Shown one piece after another: positions 16,668-25,009 of a stretch of 64,000 nucleotides of DNA; within the stretch, counting starts at the first letter, position 1, and each line of letters opens with the position of its first letter. The DNA comes from Pseudomonas azerbaijanoccidentalis (GTDB lineage Bacteria; Pseudomonadota; Gammaproteobacteria; Pseudomonadales; Pseudomonadaceae). The position numbers and the translations under genes are program-made. Location: positions 310,001 through 374,000 of the forward strand of contig NZ_JAHSTU010000001.1 in the NCBI RefSeq assembly GCF_019145495.1, in the 5' to 3' direction. The notes under the pieces were generated by a model, which searched no databases, was not told the origin of the DNA, and saw only the letters and a list, made by a program, of their open reading frames with translations.

Positions 16668-19034
16668 ATGTCAGGTAATTCGCTTGCCAGCCTTTTGGCC
16701 TGGATGAAGAACAGTTCGCGCATGTTGGGCTGGGGGCTTGTTGTGGCTTTGGAACGTCGCAGGACCAATCTGATCGTAGTGCAGGAATATATAAGGCGCT
16801 TTCGCGATCATAGTTATCTTCCCGCGGTAAGGGGGGAGGTGATGATTGTTGATAATAAACGAATGGAACTGATACACGATTTTGTGATGGATGTGCCTGT
16901 TCTGTCGTTTGAAAACGCTAATCTCAACGACTCCAAGGCCTTGCTGACAATGTCGGTCATGGGGGGGAGTCAACTCACCCTGGAAAAAGAAAGTGTAGGG
17001 TGGAAAGCCTATAAGGTGGATGAAATAGATCCGTTGAAAGGGCCGAAACTTTATCTGGATTTGCTATTGAATGAAGTGTCTGGTGATGTTGACCAGGATG
17101 GGCGGGTCAAACTGGATTTGAGTAAGAGCGATAACTTTCGGTTAACGTTTGCCGAAACGCAGCATGAGCAACGGTTGGGTGGGGACTTCTTCAAGGATTT
17201 GTTCAACCAGTTGCCGGATGATCAGCGGGTTTATGAGTTGGGCAAGATTGAACGGGGGACGAATGAGCTGATGCGTCCATTGTCGTTTGAGTTGCGAACT
17301 CAGGCGAGCAGCTCGCCGGCGGCACGGGATCCGAAGTCTCCCGAGTTCGGTGATGGTGCTGTACTTGCTTTAGTCAGGATGGAAAAGCGTTTGGGAGGGA
17401 ACTTTCCGGGTCAAAATTACAAATATTTGATTCCTGATGATCAGGGGAAGGACTATTCGGCAACAGTGTTGTTGGACTCCAGTCGAACGATAGCTGACCC
17501 GGTTCTACGCGAGGTTTCTAATCTTTTGCAGAGCGATGAATTCATACATATTTATGATCAAGACGGGGAGTTGAAAACGGCCGTATTGAACAGTGGAGAA
17601 CTTTTAGTTCCTGAACTCGAAATTACAAAAAAAATTACCTTGTCTTCCGGAGAGGAAATTGAAATTGTGATGAATTCCTCGCCAGGTGCTTTCTTGAGTA
17701 AGGATTTGAACAAACTCACTGTTGAGCTTTTGGATAGTAAAGTTTTAATCGGATGGAAGCCCTCGACCATAATTGACTTTACTTTTTTAACTGCCGGGCA
17801 GGCTCCAGGGTATTTCAGGTTCAAACTGGAATTTGAATTGCTGGTGGAGTATTCGGTTGAGCAATCGGATAGTGGTGTGCTGTTGCGTCGAACAGGTATT
17901 CAATTCGTACCGCGTACTAGTTTTGAATCCGCCACAGGGGGTGATGAGGGCGAATTCTGGTACGACATTTTGCTAATCGTACTGCTTCCTCTGGTTACCG
18001 CAGTTTATTTAACAGAGATGATCTTTGAGAGGTTTAAAGCTGAGTTTGATGAGCGACTAAACACAGAGATATCAATTACAGAAACAATTCAAGAGATCTT
18101 AACGCTCAACTTCGGCCAAGCCATTCAAGGCAACGAAATCTACGCCCCTCACGACATCGGATTTTTCGGCCGCATCAATCCCCAACAAACTTCATTCCTG
18201 ATCGACCCCATGCAACCAATCATCAAGGCAGGCGGTTCCCAGCGGTTTGCAACCGCTCCCGTGGTGGCTGGTGTGCAGTGGAAGGTGGAAAACCTGGTGG
18301 AAGGCCCCGGTGTTCCCGGGACTATTAATGCCAGCGGTGTTTATCAGGCCCCGGCAGCGTCGACCATCAAGGGGCGTTTCACCCGCGTTCGGGTCACGGC
18401 GACGGCCCCGGGCAGCGGTTATTTCAGTTCGGCATTGGTGACGGTGGTGGTCGATGAACTGTCCATCCATCCCCTGATCCAGGTCTGCGATGTCGGTGCC
18501 ACCGTTGAGCTGTCGGCGGGTGTGCTGGGTGCGGGGAACTTGCAATGGTCGATCAAGAATCCCGTTCCCGGTGAGAGCGGTGAGTTAAAGCCGAGTGACA
18601 AACCGGGTGGCGATCGGACCTATCACCATGGGCCAGTGGTGACGACCAAAACTTATGTAATCGATCAGGTTGAAGTGAAGAACACCAGCACGGGTGGTAC
18701 TCGCTCGATGCATGTTCTGGCGTTACAGAAACAACCAATGGTCAGCGTGAGGATTCTCTCTACCGATGTTACGCAAGGTCGAGTCCAGTTACAGGCCTCA
18801 GTGAATGGCAACACAGTGCCCGATGGCCGAGGCGACTGGAGCTTGGCCTTCACGGGGCAGGGCACCATTGATAAAGCGACAGGTGTGTACCGGGCGGATC
18901 CTGCGGCTACCGGGCGATATGCGCTAATCCTTTTCAAGATGGAAATTGATTTTGTTGGGCTTGCCGAAGGCCATCTGATTCTGCCGCTGCCCCTGGTCGA
19001 GTTCCCACAGTGGCTTGAGATTATGAGCCAATGA
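16668..19034 (+). CDS. Putative TULIP/P47-like protein with Ig-like tail, paralog 1
   Basis: The 788-residue product begins MSGNSLASLLAWMKNSSRML, then GW at residues 21-22; the ATG at 16668 follows GAGGT. The first 300 or so residues share an order of motifs with its two downstream neighbours: S-x-x-SLL helix, GW, a tyrosine-containing EYIRRF, beta-rich strands, and YKYLIPDDQGKDYSAT. A start motif of GW..V, a short helix, then long beta-meander recalls clostridial P47/OrfX proteins (TULIP lipid-binding fold), which is my tentative assignment. Around residues 440-460 a hydrophobic helix (YDILLIVLLPLVTAVYL) is present. The C-terminal 270 residues hold BIG2-like Ig domains (WKVENLVEG..GTINASGVYQAP, then LQWSIKNPVPGESGEL). 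The last codons overlap the next gene by an ATGA. Confidence 0.6.
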   Translation: MSGNSLASLLAWMKNSSRMLGWGLVVALERRRTNLIVVQEYIRRFRDHSYLPAVRGEVMIVDNKRMELIHDFVMDVPVLSFENANLNDSKALLTMSVMGGSQLTLEKESVGWKAYKVDEIDPLKGPKLYLDLLLNEVSGDVDQDGRVKLDLSKSDNFRLTFAETQHEQRLGGDFFKDLFNQLPDDQRVYELGKIERGTNELMRPLSFELRTQASSSPAARDPKSPEFGDGAVLALVRMEKRLGGNFPGQNYKYLIPDDQGKDYSATVLLDSSRTIADPVLREVSNLLQSDEFIHIYDQDGELKTAVLNSGELLVPELEITKKITLSSGEEIEIVMNSSPGAFLSKDLNKLTVELLDSKVLIGWKPSTIIDFTFLTAGQAPGYFRFKLEFELLVEYSVEQSDSGVLLRRTGIQFVPRTSFESATGGDEGEFWYDILLIVLLPLVTAVYLTEMIFERFKAEFDERLNTEISITETIQEILTLNFGQAIQGNEIYAPHDIGFFGRINPQQTSFLIDPMQPIIKAGGSQRFATAPVVAGVQWKVENLVEGPGVPGTINASGVYQAPAASTIKGRFTRVRVTATAPGSGYFSSALVTVVVDELSIHPLIQVCDVGATVELSAGVLGAGNLQWSIKNPVPGESGELKPSDKPGGDRTYHHGPVVTTKTYVIDQVEVKNTSTGGTRSMHVLALQKQPMVSVRILSTDVTQGRVQLQASVNGNTVPDGRGDWSLAFTGQGTIDKATGVYRADPAATGRYALILFKMEIDFVGLAEGHLILPLPLVEFPQWLEIMSQ

Positions 19035-21376
19035 ATACCCAAAATCAGACTGATAACTCTTCACTGGGAGCACCTTCCATGGCCAGTAACTCATTGGAAA
19101 GTCTGTTGGCGTGGATGAAAGACACGTCGCAAATGTTGGGCTGGGACCAGATCGTTGCGCTGGATGGACACAAGCTGAACCTGGGCTTGCAGCACGACCA
19201 TATTATTCGCCTGAGCCAGGGCAATGATCTGGGTGTGATCACAGGCTCGATGGATATCCCCGACACCAACATTACCCATTATTTGTCGGGTTTCAGGTTG
19301 GCGGCGCCCATGTTGTCCTTCCAGCGTGCCTCCTTGCAAAGTGCGAAAACGGCCTTGAGCCTGGCAGTTGTCGGGGGGACGCAGATGATGGTGGAAACGG
19401 TCCAGGGCCACAAAGAAATCCATAGCCTTACCGCCCTGGATCCACTGGATGGCTCCCACGTGACGCTGGACATACCGCTGGGCACAAACGCTGCAAATGT
19501 TGTGCTGGACCTGGCCAACAGCGAGGACGTATTGCTGACCTTGTTCCGTACGCCTACTGAGCAACGCGAAGCCGGGAAGTTGTTCAAAGAGTGGTTTGAC
19601 CGCTTGGCCGATCAGAAAAGGCTTCACGCTCTGGCGGCGTTGCCTGATCAAGGCAACCCTTTCATGTTTACCCGCAGCATCGATGTACGGACACAGCATC
19701 GCAACGCACCTGCCCAGATTCCCGATACCGTCGATGAGAGCGGTGCCGTGATTTTGTTTGCACGTTCGGTCAATGGCGCCGCAGGGTCATTTCCGGGGGA
19801 CAACTCTGGTTTCAAGTACCTGATTCCGGACGATGATGCGCAGCACAGTTATTCCGCGACCGAGTTGTTTTCCCGAGCGTTAATCCATCGCGCGGCATTC
19901 GGCCATGCACTGCTGCAAATGCTGGATGATGCTGACTTCGAGCATATTGCCGACGAAGCGGGCTCATTGGCAAAAATGGTCGCCCGCCGCGGGGGGCTGC
20001 AAGTGGCTGCCACTGATTATGAAACGAGTGAATACCGGTTCGAATCCGATCCGTTCAGCTTGCCCACTGTAGGGGGCGCCATGCCGCTGACCATCGAATT
20101 TGACCAGAACCAGGTCGTGCAACGTTGGCAAGGCAAGGCCAGCCTGCCGTTCAGATACCGCCCGCTGGGAGGTACCACCTGGAAGTCCTACACGGTAGAG
20201 ATCAGCACCCATCTGTTGCACGAGTTTCGCTTGTGGGCGGAAGAGTCTGGCGCGTCGGGCATGGAAGGCGAATTGTCCACGCCGTATACCCATACACAAG
20301 AAGTTACCATTGAATCCGGGCTGCCTTCGTTGCCTGCTGGGGAAGTTGAGCAAATCAAGGACTTCGTCACCAATGCGGTCAAGCGAGCATTGCTAGAGGC
20401 GTTCTCCAGCACGTTGACGACCCGTGCTTCTGAAGATTACCTGACGGATGTTGATATCGTCGGCGGCAGTACGTTGCAAGCGTCCCATGTGACGTTGCCC
20501 TTTGATCAAGCACTATTTGGCCAGATCCATGCGTCCGGTGCGTCGTTCGAGATCGTCCAGCAGCAACCCTTGGTGGTTGCCGGCAAGCGCTTGCAACTGA
20601 CTACGGAACCGGTGCGTGAAAACTTGCGCTGGACGCTGGAGCCTCTTTCGGGGGGCGGCGGTGAAACGGGACAAATCAACGAAACAACAGGCGAGTATCG
20701 CGCACCGGCGGCTCATGCGATGGGTGGCTCATACCTTCGCGTGTTGGCCATTGCCACGGACACCGGGACCGGAGAACGCAGCGTGACCTTGATCACGGTG
20801 CAGGCGAACCCGATTACCATCAACCCGCAAATCCAGTTGTGTTACTACGGGCAGCAGGTAGAACTTTCGGCGGGGCAGCTCGACGGAATGCCACTGAACT
20901 GGTCGATTAAAAATCCTGTACCGGGTGAGAGCGGCCAACTAGTTGCTAGCGACCAACCCGGAGGTCGCACCTACATTGCCGGGTCGAAGGTTTCGAACAA
21001 AACCTATGTGCTTGATGAAATAGAAGTGAAAGACAGCCAAGGCATTGAGTCGGCATCCGCCTATGTATTGGTCTTACAGATCGAGCCTCTTATTACGGTA
21101 AAACCCGTTGAAAACCCGAACCTGCCAGAAGGACAAGTCCAGTTGCAGGCTTATATAAACGGTAACGCCGTAAATCCTGTATGGTCGCTACCCGTCGACG
21201 GCCCGGGTTCAATCAGTCAGGCAGGTCTCTATAGCGAAGACATAGGAACAAAGGAGCGGTTTGTATTAATTAATGCAGTGGCGGATACCGGTGAATTCGG
21301 TAAGTTCGAGGGGCACTTAATATTGCCACTGCCGTTGGTGGATTTTCCTACGGTAATTAGCGCGCTGACTAAATAA
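19031..21376 (+). CDS. Putative TULIP/P47-like protein with Ig-like tail, paralog 2
   Basis: The 781-residue protein overlaps the preceding gene by 4 nt (ATGA), which suggests translational coupling. The homologous N-terminus MASNSLESLLAWMKDTSQML begins at an internal ATG at 19079, preceded by GGGAG, so either start may be used. The order of motifs follows paralog 1: GW, beta-rich first domain, FKYLIPDDDAQHSYSAT near residue 280, then HVTLPFDQALFGQI and Ig-like domains with RWTLEPLSGGG..GEYRAPAAH and LNWSIKNPVPGESGQL. It lacks the long hydrophobic helix of paralog 1. No signal peptide was seen. A role as a lipid- or toxin-binding companion of the Rhs proteins is inference only. Confidence 0.6.
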   Translation: MNTQNQTDNSSLGAPSMASNSLESLLAWMKDTSQMLGWDQIVALDGHKLNLGLQHDHIIRLSQGNDLGVITGSMDIPDTNITHYLSGFRLAAPMLSFQRASLQSAKTALSLAVVGGTQMMVETVQGHKEIHSLTALDPLDGSHVTLDIPLGTNAANVVLDLANSEDVLLTLFRTPTEQREAGKLFKEWFDRLADQKRLHALAALPDQGNPFMFTRSIDVRTQHRNAPAQIPDTVDESGAVILFARSVNGAAGSFPGDNSGFKYLIPDDDAQHSYSATELFSRALIHRAAFGHALLQMLDDADFEHIADEAGSLAKMVARRGGLQVAATDYETSEYRFESDPFSLPTVGGAMPLTIEFDQNQVVQRWQGKASLPFRYRPLGGTTWKSYTVEISTHLLHEFRLWAEESGASGMEGELSTPYTHTQEVTIESGLPSLPAGEVEQIKDFVTNAVKRALLEAFSSTLTTRASEDYLTDVDIVGGSTLQASHVTLPFDQALFGQIHASGASFEIVQQQPLVVAGKRLQLTTEPVRENLRWTLEPLSGGGGETGQINETTGEYRAPAAHAMGGSYLRVLAIATDTGTGERSVTLITVQANPITINPQIQLCYYGQQVELSAGQLDGMPLNWSIKNPVPGESGQLVASDQPGGRTYIAGSKVSNKTYVLDEIEVKDSQGIESASAYVLVLQIEPLITVKPVENPNLPEGQVQLQAYINGNAVNPVWSLPVDGPGSISQAGLYSEDIGTKERFVLINAVADTGEFGKFEGHLILPLPLVDFPTVISALTK

Positions 21377-21447
21377 TATTGGGTTTGATTGATATATAAA
21401 CGTCATTACTTGCTTTGTTTTTTCGAACAACGGCAGAGGGCACTATC

Positions 21448-24357
21448 ATGTCTGTTAATTCGCTCCAAAGTTTGCTTGTCCGGATGCGGCAGGGTTCGGT
21501 GACCCAGGGCTGGGGTGCTGTTTCGGTGTTTAGTCGTAGCCGGGTCAATGGATTGTTGGAACAACAATACATTGAGCGGTTCGATGGCTACAGCTTTCTG
21601 CCGCCATTTTCCGGGCGTATTACGCAGGGAGAGGGAAGCTACGATATTGTTGAACTGAAAAGTATAGGTCTTGGACAACCGTTGCTCTCGTTCAATACCG
21701 CTTCACTGACCAACTCGACCGCTGTATTAACGATGAATATTATTGCCGGCCGGTACACTGCGTCACGCCAAACACCGGGTACGCAGGGAGTGTTTTTGTC
21801 GGCATTTAATATTGCCGAGCAACAAGAGTTCAAGCTGGTAATGGACATTGACTTATCCTTGGTCGTCGGTGAAATCGACAAGCGTGGCAAGGTCAAGTTG
21901 AATTTGTCCCAAGGCGTCAACTTTCGTTGCAATTTGGCCGGCGACGACGAGGCGGCCAATGCACGGTTTGCTGATTTTTTCAAACAACGCTTCGAAGCAC
22001 TGCCACAACATCGCAGCGTTTTTCAGTTGGGGATGTTGGATTTAAAAGGATACAACTACCTGACTCCGACATCATTTCGCATTCTCACCCAGGCAGCGCC
22101 AGGGGCCAAAGTTCAAGGTGCGTTGAACTTTGGCGATGGCGGTGTGGTGGTTCTCATTAAATTACTGGGCAATACAAGCGAAGGGCGGTTTCCACCGGAT
22201 GCAAGTTTTCCCTATCTGATTCCTGATGACCAGGAGTTGGACGGCAGTTACCGATATTCGGCGTCGATGATTCTGTCCAAAGAAATGATTGAATACATCG
22301 AAGACGGTCAGCTGGATGTACTGAATAACCTGTTGTTTCCGGGCGAAAACATGTTCGAAGAACGCGAGCGGCATGTGCCGCATGATCTTGGCGTGTTCGG
22401 TAATATCAGCCCTAAAAGAACCCGTATCTCGCTGGAGCCAGCCTTCAAGACACTCAAGGCCGGTGACACGCAGCAGTTCACCTTACGTAACTGGGAAGGG
22501 CAAACCATTACGGCCAGTAACTGGAGCGCGGTCAGCCTGCAGAGCCACACCCAAGCCGGGCACGGCACGATTGCCAACGGCCTGTACACCGCCGTCTCCA
22601 CAGCGTTGATCGGACATGATTCGCTGCACGTTGTGGTCACCGCCGAGTACCTCAGCGGGGGTGTCACTTACAAGGCCTCGGCACTGTTGTTGGTGGCCTT
22701 TGATGAAATGACGGTAGCCCCGCGGGTATCGACCTTTGCCGCGGGAACTCAAGTGCAACCCATTGTGTTGACTGCCTCGACAGCCGGCGCTGTGCCCGTA
22801 ACCTGGTCGTTGCTGCCCCCCGAGTATGGCGCCTTGGTCCAGAGTGGTAACCAAGGTCGTTTTACCCCCGACGCCCGCGCCAGAACTAAAGGCCTGGTAG
22901 TGCAACGGGTTGAAGCCTCGGGCGGTGAAAAGCGTCAGTCCTCGCTGGTGCTGGTCAACGTACAGCAACAGCTGAAAGTTGATCCGCCTTATGTGCCGTC
23001 GCTCAAGCACTTCGACAATGTCCAGTTAAAGGACGATGCCTCACTGCTGCCTGGTGTTCCCCGGCGCTGGAAGGTCATCAGCGGCGGCGGTTCGGTCGAT
23101 GTGAAGGGGCGTTTCACCGCGCCGGCGCAAGGCGTTAGCTCCAGCAGCGTGGTGCAGTGCGAAATCGTGCGTAACGGCGTGGTGCTGTCCAGCGGTTATA
23201 GCGTCATCGAGTTCAGTGAACTCGATCCGGAACCGACCTGGACGGACCTCACGACATTCACTATCACGGTGCCAGGCGGGCTTGACGGTGAACGCCAGGG
23301 GTCGCTGTTTGGCAACGGCTACCAGCAGCTGTACACGAAAGTGAAGGTCGAGACTACGCCGGTGGGCGACGTTGCCTACCCATTGAGTGTGATTGAAAAA
23401 GCCAGCATGAAGTTGGTGGAGGACTCCGCGAATGACGAGATGGAGTTCGTCGATGATGCCCTTGAGGGTATGCCCGCGAACGATGACGAGAAATGGCGTG
23501 CGCGGTTGATCACCAATCGCTTTGAACTGGCTATTCCCAGAAGTGCGTCGCAAGACGATCCGCCAGACCCGATCATGAATCAACTGGATTTTTATGTTCA
23601 TACACGTGAGCGCGCCGGGCAGACCAGGACGTTTTATGCATCATTGGTGGGGGATTCGAACGATCGAACGTATCGGTCGAAGGATAAAGCGGTTACAAAC
23701 GCTGAGATTGAACTGACACCGTTGGCGGTTCCTGATTTCATGCACAGCGATTACACCTTGAAACAGGTCAGGGTTGACGGAGGTTCAGGCAATCCAGACC
23801 CGAATGACCCGACAAACCCAGAAGATGATTTCGATTTTCATTTGAGGACTGTCGACTACTGGAGTTTGGAATACACGGGAAGCCCCGGCATTCGGGGGAC
23901 AACTTTCGAAACGGTGGAGTTTTTGTTCACTCCGCCCGAGGATCGTCTCAAGCTTCCTTCGCGCTCAATGATTCGGTGGGAGAGCGAGCAACTGGCGGAA
24001 ACCATGTTCAGTTGGACAGGATACATTTTTCAGGATTCGAATGCGCCCGCAGTGGATGGGAAAGTTCAATTCGACCAAGCACTAGTAAGCATTGTCCGTA
24101 GGCAAGAGTCGTTAGATATTGATATAGATAAGTTAAATTTTGCGAAGGGAACGCTTGTCATTACGCTACATCGAACTGATCGCGTTAAATATCAGCGTGC
24201 CGGAGATCTGGACAGGGATAAGCTTTATCGAAATATGGCTGTCGAGTTAATTGATAAGCATGGTAACAGGCACCGTCGACAAATTGGTTTTCTGGCGCCT
24301 AGCGTAGTGGGTAGTCGTAATAGACTGATGCATACACTCTTTACTCCGTCCGGGTAA
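21448..24357 (+). CDS. Putative TULIP/P47-like protein with longer Ig-like tail, paralog 3
   Basis: The 969-residue product starts at the ATG at 21448 after GAGGG (an in-frame upstream start at 21415 lacks a ribosome site). The N-terminus MSVNSLQSLLVRMRQGSV, GW at 21-22 and FPYLIPDDQ..YRYSAS near residue 270 align it with the two genes before it. After VFGNISPKRTRISLEPAF come three Ig-like (BIG2-like) repeats (WSAVSLQSHTQAGHGTI, VTWSLLPPEYGALV, WKVISGGGSVDVKGRFTAP). The last 300 or so residues are unique to this copy and contain an acidic, proline- and asparagine-rich linker (NPDPNDPTNPEDD). No catalytic motif was recognised. The gap to paralog 2 is 71 nt without a clear promoter. Confidence 0.6.
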   Translation: MSVNSLQSLLVRMRQGSVTQGWGAVSVFSRSRVNGLLEQQYIERFDGYSFLPPFSGRITQGEGSYDIVELKSIGLGQPLLSFNTASLTNSTAVLTMNIIAGRYTASRQTPGTQGVFLSAFNIAEQQEFKLVMDIDLSLVVGEIDKRGKVKLNLSQGVNFRCNLAGDDEAANARFADFFKQRFEALPQHRSVFQLGMLDLKGYNYLTPTSFRILTQAAPGAKVQGALNFGDGGVVVLIKLLGNTSEGRFPPDASFPYLIPDDQELDGSYRYSASMILSKEMIEYIEDGQLDVLNNLLFPGENMFEERERHVPHDLGVFGNISPKRTRISLEPAFKTLKAGDTQQFTLRNWEGQTITASNWSAVSLQSHTQAGHGTIANGLYTAVSTALIGHDSLHVVVTAEYLSGGVTYKASALLLVAFDEMTVAPRVSTFAAGTQVQPIVLTASTAGAVPVTWSLLPPEYGALVQSGNQGRFTPDARARTKGLVVQRVEASGGEKRQSSLVLVNVQQQLKVDPPYVPSLKHFDNVQLKDDASLLPGVPRRWKVISGGGSVDVKGRFTAPAQGVSSSSVVQCEIVRNGVVLSSGYSVIEFSELDPEPTWTDLTTFTITVPGGLDGERQGSLFGNGYQQLYTKVKVETTPVGDVAYPLSVIEKASMKLVEDSANDEMEFVDDALEGMPANDDEKWRARLITNRFELAIPRSASQDDPPDPIMNQLDFYVHTRERAGQTRTFYASLVGDSNDRTYRSKDKAVTNAEIELTPLAVPDFMHSDYTLKQVRVDGGSGNPDPNDPTNPEDDFDFHLRTVDYWSLEYTGSPGIRGTTFETVEFLFTPPEDRLKLPSRSMIRWESEQLAETMFSWTGYIFQDSNAPAVDGKVQFDQALVSIVRRQESLDIDIDKLNFAKGTLVITLHRTDRVKYQRAGDLDRDKLYRNMAVELIDKHGNRHRRQIGFLAPSVVGSRNRLMHTLFTPSG

Positions 24358-24435
24358 AAGAAATGCAGTTCTTGAGTTGAATTGCAGAGCGAATATCTAG
24401 ACAAGATCAATTTCCAAGAGAGTAGGAGTTATGCC

Positions 24436-24927
24436 ATGAAAGCAATTAACTTTTGGTTGGTTATGTTTTTGATGACTGTCGCGCTTGGTGGTTGCGCCGA
24501 AACAAAGATAGATGAGTCGACGCAGAGTTCGGGGGTGATTCAGTTGTCGCCAGAAGCGGATGGCTCGGGCAATGGTTGTGGGATTACAGTTATCGCGGGA
24601 GAAAAAAATCACAACCTGGATAATACAAGTCCGGATTACTGCAGGCGTGATAGATTAAATTATTTTCGACTCGAAAATGTACGTTCGGCTACCATTTTTT
24701 CTCTGGAAGATGATTTTTGTGACGATACTTCCAGTCAGTGGGAGTTTCATTTGAAAACGTATATCGATCCCGTATCGACGGGATGGATCAGAATTGGCGA
24801 TCTGAAGGGGATGAATGTAGATGATATCGTGGTGAGAGGGGTGATTCTTACAAGCAAAGTCGTTAAGGGAGGAGACCAGAAAGACGAGTTAAGTTGTGTG
24901 AGGATTACGGGCTCTGCTCCTGGTTAA
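24436..24927 (+). CDS. Small lipoprotein, paralog of the exported protein at 2365
   Basis: The start is the ATG at 24436, preceded by GTAGGAG. The 163-residue product has a lipoprotein signal (MKAINFWLVMFLMTVALGGC) with lipobox LGGC and lipidated C20. Residue +2 is Ala, so outer-membrane sorting would be expected. The mature part shares NYFRLENVRSAT, HLKTYIDPVSTGW, IVVRGVIL and four Cys with the soluble exported protein at 2365-2844. Function is unknown. It lies between the third P47-like gene (78 nt gap) and rhs2 (82 nt gap) on the same strand, so it is probably part of that operon and could tether a component to the envelope. Confidence 0.75.
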   Translation: MKAINFWLVMFLMTVALGGCAETKIDESTQSSGVIQLSPEADGSGNGCGITVIAGEKNHNLDNTSPDYCRRDRLNYFRLENVRSATIFSLEDDFCDDTSSQWEFHLKTYIDPVSTGWIRIGDLKGMNVDDIVVRGVILTSKVVKGGDQKDELSCVRITGSAPG

Positions 24928-25009
24928 TAACAGTAAACCCCTCATCTTCGCTTGTTCACATACATCAGGCTTTGCCTTGCAATGTCAGTTAATCCTTGAG
25001 GACTTCAAA

